Positions 52,835 through 62,692 of a stretch of 64,000 nt of DNA are shown here, one piece after another. Made by a program: the position numbers and the translations under genes. The stretch is taken from assembly GCA_921293015.1 (NCBI GenBank), contig OV121088.1, positions 39,494,836 through 39,558,835 of the forward strand, in the 5' to 3' direction. A model generated the notes under the pieces. The model saw only the letters and a program-made list of their open reading frames with translations. It did not search any database and was not told where the DNA came from. Numbering within the stretch: position 1 is the first letter of the stretch; each line of letters opens with the position of its first letter. The stretch comes from Phorcus lineatus. Taxonomy: Eukaryota > Mollusca > Gastropoda > Trochida > Trochidae.

Positions 52835-53115
52835 TATGTTACGGTGGTCAATAATGATACATCTATAGGCTGAGGTGGTCAATCTTGGACGTGAGGGTCT
52901 TTGGTTGTATATCCTTTAGGCTTGACTAATCTTAGTTTGATGGTCAATAGTTGTATATCTGAAGGGCTGACCTGGTCATTATTTGTTATGGTGTTCATTA
53001 GTTGGTGATTGTGGAGCTTGTGGTCAGTTTGCACCAGGTATGCATTTAAGGCTAAACGGTCATCTGTCAGTGGTCAAGTAGTTGTGGTGATTGCTGGTCA
53101 TTAGTGGTGACCACG
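52835..53115 (+). repeat. Degenerate G/T-rich repeat with eight GGTCA motifs
   Basis: GGTCA occurs at 52846, 52877, 52942, 52974, 53022, 53058, 53072 and 53096, usually as TGGTCAnTAGT-like units spaced 14-65 bp apart. It looks like an old minisatellite with a G/T-rich plus strand. GGTCA is also the nuclear-receptor half-site core, but whether anything binds is unknown. Confidence 0.55.
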
Positions 53116-54449
53116 CGCTCCGAGATTGTAGTCCCTGGGGCGTAATGAAGCCATACACGTCCACTGTCACAGCTAATTATGATTTATGAGTAATAACGAT
53201 GCCAGTTATGATAACAAGCAGTACAGTTTATCAAAGTAGGCTGTTTTTGTATGTTCAGCTTTAAAAAACGAATAACCATTAACACTAGTTTGAAAAACAA
53301 ATAAATTGAACTCTTCGTCTTGAACAAATTATTTTGTATGTCGGCATATCGCGTATAACCACAAGAGAAGATTTCTTGGTCTTGTTTTGTAACAAATATG
53401 AACGTCGTCGTAGTGTGTTCAGCCATGAAAGAAGTTGTTTCGAGATCTAAATTTTGGATGACATATGGTAATGCAAATTTTGTTTCGATGACCTCAATTT
53501 TGACCCCTCCATTTCCATTTACTATAGTAAGTAGCACATTATTCCTCCAGTCAGATTAAAATCGACCATGTTACGAGGACTACAAGTTTCAAAGATTGAG
53601 TTTATCGAGATTCGAACTCGTTCTGTCTATGGTCTTCCTTTTCACTAGGTCAGACCAAAACCAAACTTGGAGCATATCCTGACGTAAACCCAGCTATCCA
53701 ATTACACTGAATCCGGGGGAAATCATTCTGTATTAGTAGCTAGGGGCAAGTAACTCTCGTGATTCATTCGTGATTGGTCCCCTTATGACTAGTTTTTTTC
53801 TTCATCAAACTGGTGTCATAATGTGCGCTTCTTGTGGATGTGGTCAGACCGACTGAATAGAATGTCATAGACAAAACGAGTTCGTGTCTTGATAAAGTCA
53901 ATATTTTAAAACTTTTATTCCTCGGAATATGGTCGATTGTAACCAGACTGACAATTCCTTCTAGAAATTGTGTATACAGCTTGTGATTCTTTATGGAATT
54001 ATTTCTAAAATGTTTATGATGCTGTGATGTATTCAAATACATGGCACCACCCTTTCATCCTTTGGAGAAAATAACGTCTACCGTCTTCCATTTTGTATAT
54101 GATGGTAATGATCTTTGAATACCAATCCTTTGACACGATTTGGTCGATGAACGTTTGCTCCAAGGCATTAGTTTTAATTAACATTAGTCTGGACCCAAGT
54201 TTTGTTGGAATTTTTTTGTATCCATTTGTCGCCACATGTTACCAGTGCCGTATAGTATTTGAGTTAGAGTTTGAGTACTTAAGGAGTTTTAATGTGTGCG
54301 AATCGATTGATCCCTGAGGCTCATCTTCAAGACAGCGTAATAAGCTAGCCTCTGCGTCATTGATTGGTCCACTAGGGTACGCCACTTTTACTGTCCAAGA
54401 TTACGAATCAAGTGTGCCCCGCTCCTACACTCAAGCATGTTAAAATGGA

Positions 54450-54556
54450 TGTATCCAAAACTGAAGACGCTGCTTCTCAACTATCTAAACGCTAGGAGAA
54501 GCTCGATTCAACTATCCAAACTTCAGAAGATGTTGCTTTTCAACTAAGCAAACTCT
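54450..54556 (+). other. Two related coding-like 40-60 nt units, family unknown
   Basis: Text from about 54450 and again from about 54510 reads as similar short peptides (T-E-D-A-A-S-Q-L-S-K and S-E-D-V-A-F-Q-L-S-K), 60 nt apart. This looks like a decayed coding duplication. I do not recognise the source, and neighbouring DNA to about 54780 has a similar coding-like but unidentifiable feel. Confidence 0.3.
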
Positions 54557-54894
54557 TATGTCTCCAAGATTCTGTTGATGAAAAGCGACCCAGCCACGGG
54601 AGGGCCAAAAGAGTTTGGCAAATAGCTTAGCTCATTACAGCCTTTGTAACAGGTCACTGTTGGAACCTAATCGATCTCCTAGGTAAACGCGGATATCACA
54701 GGGATTCCTACAAGTTTGGGAAATCATGAATGAAGGGACTAACTCGATTTGTGGATTTTTAAAAGACTTGGCGGTACTGCCTCCGTGAGCTATGCTGTGT
54801 GATACAACAGGTATATGACATGCACGTGATACGGTTCTCCTGGAACTATGGGCTGTGCGGGCAATACGAGAGAATAGGGTAAGGACATGCTGAA

Positions 54895-55115
54895 TATATG
54901 GATATAGAATGTGGGGATAGGAAAAGGAAGGGAAAGAATGTGATACATGCGAAAGGACAGGAAATTGGTGTGGTATATAGGAAAGACAAAAACATGATTT
55001 TGTACATTCGAAAGAGCGAGGAAAGGATGTGTAACGTACGAAAGAACAGAGAAAGGATGTGTTACAAGAAAGGATGTGGTACATACGAGAAATATAGAAA
55101 AGAATATGACGCAAA
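54895..55115 (+). repeat. Purine-rich degenerate minisatellite, about six units
   Basis: Units near 30 bp of the form GGATGTGGTACATACGAAAG plus a GAACAGGAAA-like tail repeat about six times with heavy variation. The plus strand is strongly purine-rich. ORFs on both strands across it are by-products. Confidence 0.65.
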
Positions 55116-56189
55116 CAACTAAATAGTCCTATTAGGTGCTATATGCGTATTTTTGCAGAAAAGATAAGATACCTTGTGGTACCTATGTGAAAACATGGTC
55201 GTGGATTATTATGTATTTGGTCTTCGTGTTTGGAGTGATTGACTTTTTTGTCAAGAGGGATGAGAAATGGCATTGTTTCATAAGTTACTAAAATTAAACC
55301 AAATGAATTTGCTGACACAAATGCAACTTCTCGTTGAGGGATGTATTATGTGAATCAATGGCAAGCATGTTAAGAATCAAATTCATTTGTTGTAACTTTG
55401 AGACGCATTTTTGCTTCATTCAATCAATCTTTAAGACAATAAGACAGTACGCTTTTTATTTTTGACAATGGTGATTCAACACACCGTATTAAATGTTACT
55501 TGTTTTTGCAATTCTCTTTAAAGAATGTTCATGATAATAATGCATACACTGCTTTGTTTTACATAATGCAATGAAATAATCACTCAAGTTTATTTATTCA
55601 GTTCGACGATCGAAGTGTTTATATTTCATTGCCATAAGCACATATATATATTTACTCGCAACGTTTTACATGCTCATAAATTCTGGAGGCTACATTGATG
55701 TGTTGGATAACTGTCGTCTAAGATTGCTACATGATCAATTGAGCACATATACATATTGTTGCAATTCAATCGTTTCGTTTCTAAGATCCAGTTTCGCGGC
55801 TTTTATGTCAACATTATGATGTATCAGAGAGTACAACCAAAGACAACGTCTATACAGTTCGATTATTAATCCTTTCACGCCCATTTGTAAATCTGAACAG
55901 TTGTAACGATTGAATTGCTATTTTTATATCCTTTGAGCCGTTTATGCAATGGGCAAACACATTTTTAACGTATTATTCACGAACTGTTACAAAATTATTC
56001 ACGGGCTATTGATTGAACATTATTTTCTACTTAATCGTTTGTATTTTGCAGATGGATGTTGGGATAAAGTAATCATTACTCTCGTCATAATCGGTGGCCT
56101 CACGCTATGATAGATCTGTATAATCTGTTTAATAACTTTCAGATGTAATACTGTTCACAGATGCTAATGATCTATACTCTATCTTCCAG

Positions 56190-56238
56190 AACCGCCTGTA
56201 CAGAGGAGAATGAACTACTAAATGCCAATTCTATCAAG
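56190..56238 (+). CDS. Common 49-nt coding exon with a dileucine sorting signal
   Basis: The acceptor TCTTCCAG ends at 56189, with a CTAAT branch-like motif about 22 nt upstream. The donor AAG|GTAAGA starts at 56239. Taking 2 nt from a first exon, it encodes one shared residue followed by T-A-C-T-E-E-N-E-L-L-N-A-N-S-I-K and ends in phase 0, directly before the ATG-starting exon at 62497. E-E-N-E-L-L fits the acidic dileucine signal [DE]xxxL[LI] used for endocytosis or endosomal/lysosomal sorting of membrane-protein tails, which fits a cytosolic N-terminus. The other two frames are not continuous with any first exon. Splice sites and phases together make this the best supported link of the gene. 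Confidence 0.55.
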
Positions 56239-57810
56239 GTAAGACACCTTTTTATTTCACCTGTAGATTTGTATTGTTAGAAACGTGTCATTTACCTTTG
56301 CCGTGTTAAGAGTTTCAATGCACTCTTATAGCTTTGATAGTCGTTAGTACCCTACATAAACATTGGTTGCCACTATGCTTATATACAAGAACTTTTCCTC
56401 CCTGTTTCTTGACGAAAAGCATTTTGTGATAAGGGATTTGGAGACGAGCTTCCCAATTCAGCCTTTCTTTTTTTGTGTGTACAAAATCAAATAATTTACA
56501 CACATACGTTATATCTTTATTTTAAAGAGCAATAAAAACAAATGTCCCCAAAAAACTATAATCGGGAAAATATCATCGTTTGTGAAATAAATATTCCGAC
56601 CGTATGGTTGCACCTCTTTGATATGTCGGGCAAAGACTTTGGACTTTGGACATATAAATAAGCACTATGTCTTTGAGAAACAATGTGTTTTCAAATTTCA
56701 ATTTATAACTTCAACAACTTTGATTTAATTTCAAGATGTATGTTCATTAAACAATCTGAAGTAACAAACAGGAAATAAATTTTTCAAGTATTAACATTTG
56801 TAGGAAAACTGTCTTTGAAGAACAGTCAAAGGAGACGATCCGTTTTTTTTCTTAGTAATCACTAGCCAGTGTGGATCTCAAGTAACATATTCTATCACTC
56901 GTGTAGCCTCACGACTTTGTCGCGTGTGCTGACTGCCCAGGGGATGTCAGAAGGCACTAGTGTGATTGATTGAGAACACCGGACTGAGTCATACTAAATC
57001 AAGACATTTAATCATTCCGAGGTTCCCCTTGTCATTCTTTTTTACACAGCTGACACAGGGTCTTCCCTGTTGCTCTGCGCATGACACGGCCTCGTTCCCA
57101 TATCGATCGCAATCGCCACTCATTACGCGAACCAGTTTGGACCTGGCTCAAAATGAAGTTAAAACATTGACATTGAATCTTCCCGTTATGTTTCGTTTGA
57201 GTTTTAACGTTCTTCTATTTGCAAATTAATATTTGAACACTTCGGTTTAGTCTTAGTTGATGTGAAGTAAAGTTAGAGTTAACAATTAGAGGCAGGTTGG
57301 ACACGTGTGAACTTGTGAATTATTGACTGTTAACGATATGAGACCACGAATTGACAAAACATAATGATATTATGGCAGGCGTACGGTAACAGAAATTGTA
57401 TGAGAATCTTTGCCTTTGAACAGTTTCGTTGATTTTTTTCTGTCTCCGTGTGCTACATGTACAAATACTCAGTAAACAGTAATCGTTTGAATTTTTTTAG
57501 ATTTTGTAATTGAAATACATTTTAATGTATTGTATTCCACCTGATAAACCACTGAGAACGCGACAGTTCTCTGAAGCAAGTATAGGTCTGTGATGGCCAT
57601 GGGTCAAATCATAGTATAATCATTATTCAGGATTTTTTGTCTTAAACAAGATATCCCTGTGTTTGGTCCAAAAGTGGCTATTTATTTGGAAAAAAGGGCC
57701 GCTTGGTAAAAATAAATGAATGAACATACGTTGACACATTGAGCACTTGAGTTCTGATTCTGTCCTAGAGACTTACAGGGGCTTCTAGACTTTAGGGTTC
57801 ACGTTCAATA

Positions 57811-57933
57811 GATTTTCATCCTCCATACTCACCTGACCTGGCCAAAAGTGAAACAAATTATTTAAAAATTAAAAAGACATCTGTGGAAAAGGTTATTGGG
57901 TACGAAGAACTGAAAACTGCTGTAAACATTTGA
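57811..57933 (+). pseudogene. Mariner transposase remnant, C-terminal catalytic region
   Basis: Forty codons read D-F-H-P-P-Y-S-P-D-L-A-K-S-E, then Y-L-K-I-K-K-T, then Y-E-E-L-K-T-A-V-N-I, and stop at TGA 57931. HPPYSPDLA is the hallmark of the third catalytic Asp of mariner (D,D34D) transposases, and E-E-L-K-T-A-V-N-I follows at the usual spacing. The rest of the transposase is not readable upstream; downstream text to about 58010 is only loosely similar, with further stops. The copy is dead, and the element ends were not found. It lies in intron 2 in the same orientation as the host gene. Confidence 0.75.
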
Positions 57934-58320
57934 CAACGGGTCTAGAAGAGTAGAACTCCCGTTGAAATGAACAACTGAATAGCAACATCAGACATGAATA
58001 GCAATAAACCGATTTTGTTGGAAAAAGATTAAAAGGCCTGATAAAAGATTTCGTTGCCATCAATTTGTTACTAAAGAACTTACACCTTTAATCGAACAGT
58101 TGAGTTTATATACAGGACATGTGTATTGAATACTACTTTTATATTCTTTATATGCATAGGTTCAATTGTCCTGATGAAAAGTAGTTAGAATCATAATTTA
58201 TGAGGCATGCTATAAAGCCATGTTAAGAAAAATAATGTCATAAAATATATGAGAAGACACCCTCACAGTAAATAAAATTAGGCATAGTCAATTTGTAAGG
58301 ATGTTCCGTCCATTATCTGC

Positions 58321-58763
58321 CCACAGAGGTAGCTCTGTCCAAAATTCCTATCCAAACCTCTGTCCTAATACGAGGGTTTCTTGGTCCAGAAATGAAAAAA
58401 GCCCGACTTGATGCAATCAAATTTGATAGTGCAATTAACGACGCCATTTCAAAAGTCATCGTTCGAAGACCTTAGTTATTTCCGTTTGCTTCAGAAAACC
58501 TCAATTTAGAAAAAAATTGTATGTACACTTTTGCACTTAAAGTATATTTCACAGAACTATGTCGACTTATTTAGCGACTTCATCATTGCATCTATATATT
58601 TGCCTCGGTGACAATAAATATGCTATCCATGCATTCGTTGTTTGCATTGGCTGAAATATTGTAAGATAGTTTATGCCACTAGTGTAACATGACGGAAGCC
58701 CGAGAATAGCTCGTATTTCAACAGAGGTTAGTGTAGGAATTTATGACGGAGCTACCTCTGTGG
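58321..58763. mobile_element. Nonautonomous element with 55-bp inverted ends
   Basis: Arms 58321-58375 and 58709-58763 match inverted at about 45 of 55 positions. The outermost 15 bases, CCACAGAGGTAGCTC, match perfectly. The 330-bp inside has no coding capacity. The size and ends fit a MITE. No target duplication was found, so the superfamily is open. Confidence 0.65.
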
Positions 58764-61700
58764 AGAGAAAATGCTCTTTCCCCAGATGATACGATAAGCA
58801 ACAGCATCTACCGACACGTGTGCCTATCTTTATTTCAATTAACATAAGATCATTACTGCAACATATACATATTTGATTATCCTTTTCCTTAATGTTGAGT
58901 GAACACAAGTTATGGTATTATGGATTTCCTAGTGTCTGACTCGTGTAACACCAAGAGGCAAGCTACAGCACCTCATCACTGAAACACTCTTTCAGTATTA
59001 GAGCTATCCATATCCTCAAAAGTTTACCAGTTGACTTTACGGCGTACAACATCTTTCCATGATACCAACCTATGCAATAGAACCATTGTACCCTTCAACA
59101 ACTGGTCATGTAAGCATTTGCCATCTCTCAGGGGGACTTTTATGGGAATTCAGCGAACTCGCGTGATACCGATGTAAGCTTCAAATAAGCTTCAAAAAGA
59201 CCCTTTTGACATTACGAGTCAGTCTTTACCAGCTTTCCGAATCATACGGTTAACCGTCTCCCCAATAACTGTTAGGTTACTGTTAGCTATTACCTGTAAT
59301 TTTCAAGTGTTATAAACATCAAAGAGATTAGGGCGGATTACTTCAGCATGGTAAGACACTGAGTGAAGTTAAGGGGAGTAGCTTCACAAGTAGTTAGTTC
59401 CAGAGGAAGGTGACAGTATTTTCTCATTAGTGAACTTGCTGCATAGAAAGATGAGGAAATGCTTCAGTGGGCGTTCTTCCCTACCTGTATATTTAACCCT
59501 CAATGGGTGATGATTAACGGTTGTCGGCCAGGTAATAGGATTACCTGCCATCTGTCCTGATGCGAAAACGTATCCATATTTAGGTCCAGGCATGGTTTAC
59601 TGGAAGCCCCAAATCAACACGGTATAATCCATATGGATTTATTGAATTGTTGGTTGCGTGACATTGTGTGTTGAATTATTCCGCAGTGTGAACTGTTAAC
59701 ACTCGAGCTGTTTATATGGCATGACATAGCACTGCTTTAAGCAATTTGATATGTTTATGGTACCGTTTAAATTGTGAATCTGATATTATCAATGAAACAT
59801 ATATCCTTTTATGTTCAGTCAGCATTTTTTATCGTTCACTCAGTTTCGCTTTTAATCTCCATTAAGGATGAAATGTAGCTAGGCTATAATATAATTGAAA
59901 AAATGTCGCCTAAAATTGAGTTATCTTACAAGTATATCTATGCGTATATCTTCTTCTCTATATTCTAATGAGTGTTTGTGTATCATCTTTATCCAAACGG
60001 ATTAGTCAGAACCTTAAAATTTTGTATTATTCGCTTTAAGAATTTCTTCATTTTTCGTAACCTTCCATGTATATGAATGTTATTCTGACACTGTTACCTT
60101 CCTAGTTTATGATGTTTAGTTTCCAAAAGGTAGTCTAACACCATTTTTTCAATGTATGAATATATCTGACACTGTATTTTCATTCACTTTTGATACACGA
60201 CTAAAGTACTTAGCGATATTCTCTGTCGTAATTTTTTGATGATATATGTATCTGACCCGTCTTATTTCACATTTATCAACATTTATGATCAGAAAAACTT
60301 TCTTTTCTTTTGTTTTCAATATTTCACCATGTACGTTGAAAGATGTATTATTTTATTTATTAAGTTTTCACAATAATCCAAGTTGTATTCCACCATCCCG
60401 CCACATGTCCCCTGCACATGTTCTCACGTCCCACGCCGTTGCCTACTCGAGAGATAAACATACAGCAATTTCCTGATGTGCCGTGCAAGTGGCAGCCCGT
60501 TGTTACCAGTTGAATACAGAGTAATCGTGTTTTCTAACCAATGTAATCAAATGAAAAAGTTTAAAATGAAAAAGGGTAGTTTTAATAAAATCGGTAAATT
60601 TCGGAAATATAACAGTTTAAATGTTTTTGATTAGCATATCTTTGTAAGATATTTCCGTAGAGATGGTCATGATGGTTATTATTTTCTATGTGATAGAATA
60701 TTCATTGTTCCAAATTGTGTTTTGCGTATTTTCATGAATGATTTAGTTAAATAGATTTAATAATTTCAAATCTTGTCTGCTATTTTATTTAATATTTTCA
60801 TTTGTAAAATTAGATAGATTGAAGTTGAGTGTGAGTTCAAGACTGCACGATTATTGAATTTGTCATTTTTATGTCGTTTCAGTTTGAAATTGAATTTCTG
60901 ATATTGACATGGCGATTTTCGATTAATAAATTTCTTATCAGTTAACAAACAAAACCCATAAACACAGCTGTCAGAAGTGGATTTCAAATCTAACAAACAT
61001 CAGATTCATCAAATCACATAAATCGAAAAAGCCAACCGACCGAGATGCTCTCATTGAATTAGCCATACATCAACGCTATTAATTATGATTTTATTTTTTC
61101 ATGTCACTTTCCTTAGTCGATCTAGTTTAATCCAGCGTATGATAGTCCGTTTTCTGTCATGCAAAATCACATTTATAAGGTCGCTAAACTTTAAAACATA
61201 TTTCATCCTACAGCGCATGTATTTGCACATCAACGGATTTCATTTCTGTAAGACTTTTTTAAACTCTAACTCAAATTAAACTCTGATAGAGCGTTTACGA
61301 TTCCCGAACATGTGGTATGCCGGAAATTGGGCATGTCGAAGCAGTTCTGTTACAAGTTGATTATTTGTACAGAGACAGTTCATTCTCTGCTGAACAGTTG
61401 CTATGGAATGTTAAAATCTTCAGGGTTTCAACACATTGCTGAAATGAAGTTGATAAATGCACGTGTGCCGATCTCATACATCTCGCTCAATTAAACTGGC
61501 TGATAAAAAGAGAAAATGATAATTTTCTCATTTCGGGGTTCTCTGGTGTATTCTTCAATTAAATAGCATCGTTTAAATTATATATTTTCCGCTTAAATGC
61601 AACAGGATTGTAAATATCTGAAAATAATTCTTGCTTCGTGTTAACATTGATGTTTTTATGAGAATAAAAAGTGCTCATGCCTCATTATTTGTTCCATCAA

Positions 61701-62496
61701 TATTAAATACATGTGAACCATGACTCGTTAAAAACTCATTCCGTTGAGAGAGGAATGGTTATATTTGTGTTTAATTTGAACCTTAATTAAACATCATTAC
61801 CGGAATGATTTAAGAGAGCCATGTATGAAGCCTCTTAGTTTTTGTTATCCATATCGTATTCGACATGAACCTTAGATTCTAATCTGAATTCATGTTAACT
61901 CTGATATAATTTGTAATGTACTTATGTCTTTGTCAAACGTCATGCAACGAATGTTTTTATACACACGTATATAATCCGAGATGTCAAACGTACACAAGTA
62001 TAACAGAAAACCTGCAATAATAGTCTTATTCAATATTTTTTCACAAACGTTAAAAAATCATAGTTTTTTTAAAAGTTTCTTGAAAGTTTCTAATAAAGAA
62101 GTATAGATAAGTAAATATTTATGATTAAAGTAATAATTGTTTATTTTTTAAAACTTTCAGTGTATTTTCTAAGCAAAGATATGATATCAACATTAAACAC
62201 CAAAATTTAAATTCATTAGCTTTATAAGCAGATGTCACGGGATGCGAGTGTCATACGTGTATGAAATACGCTGAGGCTTGAATATCACCCAAAAAGGACA
62301 GAACTGGGTCTGTTAAATAGTCAATGTAGTAACATGCACAAAGAAGCAGGATTTTCTGTTAATAATTTCTTGAATGGTGCAATATACGACGTTTTGCATT
62401 TTATACTTACTCCTTCGTATGACTCTTCTTGACTTTTTTACTTCTAATTTTCTTCAAAGATTAACAAATAACATACTTCACCTATTCTTTTCACAG

Positions 62497-62692
62497 ATGA
62501 CAGAGGCTCCATTCGGGAGATCGGATTCAGAAGATGACATAGTCGAGGACTACGACGATGTCATGACGATAAAGGCTACATGTTTAAGAAACCGGACAGC
62601 GCTTGAGAAAACCCTCTTGATTCTGGTCTTCCTCGCTATAGCGGTCATCATTGGTCTTGCTGTAGGTTTGACCAGACCTCGCGTGGAACCAG
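62497..62692 (+). CDS. Membrane-anchor exon of a probable ECE/neprilysin-type (M13) metallopeptidase
   Basis: The exon starts after TTTTCACAG and ends at AG|GTAAGC (phase 1). Its 65 codons begin MTEAPFGRSD. Residues 9-22 are an acidic Ser/Asp/Glu cluster with casein-kinase-2-like sites, residues 31-40 read R-N-R-T-A-L-E-K-T-L, and residues 39-58 form one hydrophobic membrane span, followed by T-R-P-R-V-E-P-G. Human ECE1 has an acidic cytosolic tail and R-T-x-x-E-K-x-L immediately before its single signal-anchor, so a type II M13 peptidase is the best match. Such enzymes cleave peptide hormones with a zinc-dependent ectodomain, which would be encoded beyond 64000. The exon is well supported; the family is less certain because only the poorly conserved tail is visible. 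Basic residues flank the span on both sides, so topology is inferred from the family. Confidence 0.65.

Larger units (their letters stand above)
20839..56189 (+). other. Putative intron 1, about 35 kb
   Basis: It runs from the GTAAGT donor at 20839 to an acceptor ending TCTTCCAG at 56189, with a CTAAT branch-point-like motif about 22 nt before the acceptor. It contains the transposons and repeats listed separately and two alternative first exons. Stretches with nothing recognised are 20839-26050, 26100-27650, 28900-30560, 30651-32330, 32520-34850, 35065-36560, 37210-42275, 42590-43815, 45990-47315, 47890-48420, 48555-49500, 50885-52830, 53120-54445 and 55120-56185. They are AT-rich with only background-like short ORFs. 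Confidence 0.45.
56239..62496 (+). other. Putative intron 2, about 6.3 kb
   Basis: It is bounded by GTAAGA at 56239 and a pyrimidine-rich acceptor ending TTTTCACAG at 62496. It contains a mariner remnant and an inverted-repeat element listed separately. The rest (56245-57710, 58020-58315, 58770-62490) is AT-rich with only background ORFs. Confidence 0.5.

Noticed and set aside
53587-53660. tRNA-like text on the minus strand (AGTTCGAATCTCG with a possible A box)
   Set aside because: The B box has two mismatches, the A box is poor and no SINE body follows; at best an eroded SINE head.
54635-55114. Minus-strand ORF of 159 codons rich in His, Ser and Phe
   Set aside because: It runs antisense through the purine-rich minisatellite, whose low stop content explains its length.
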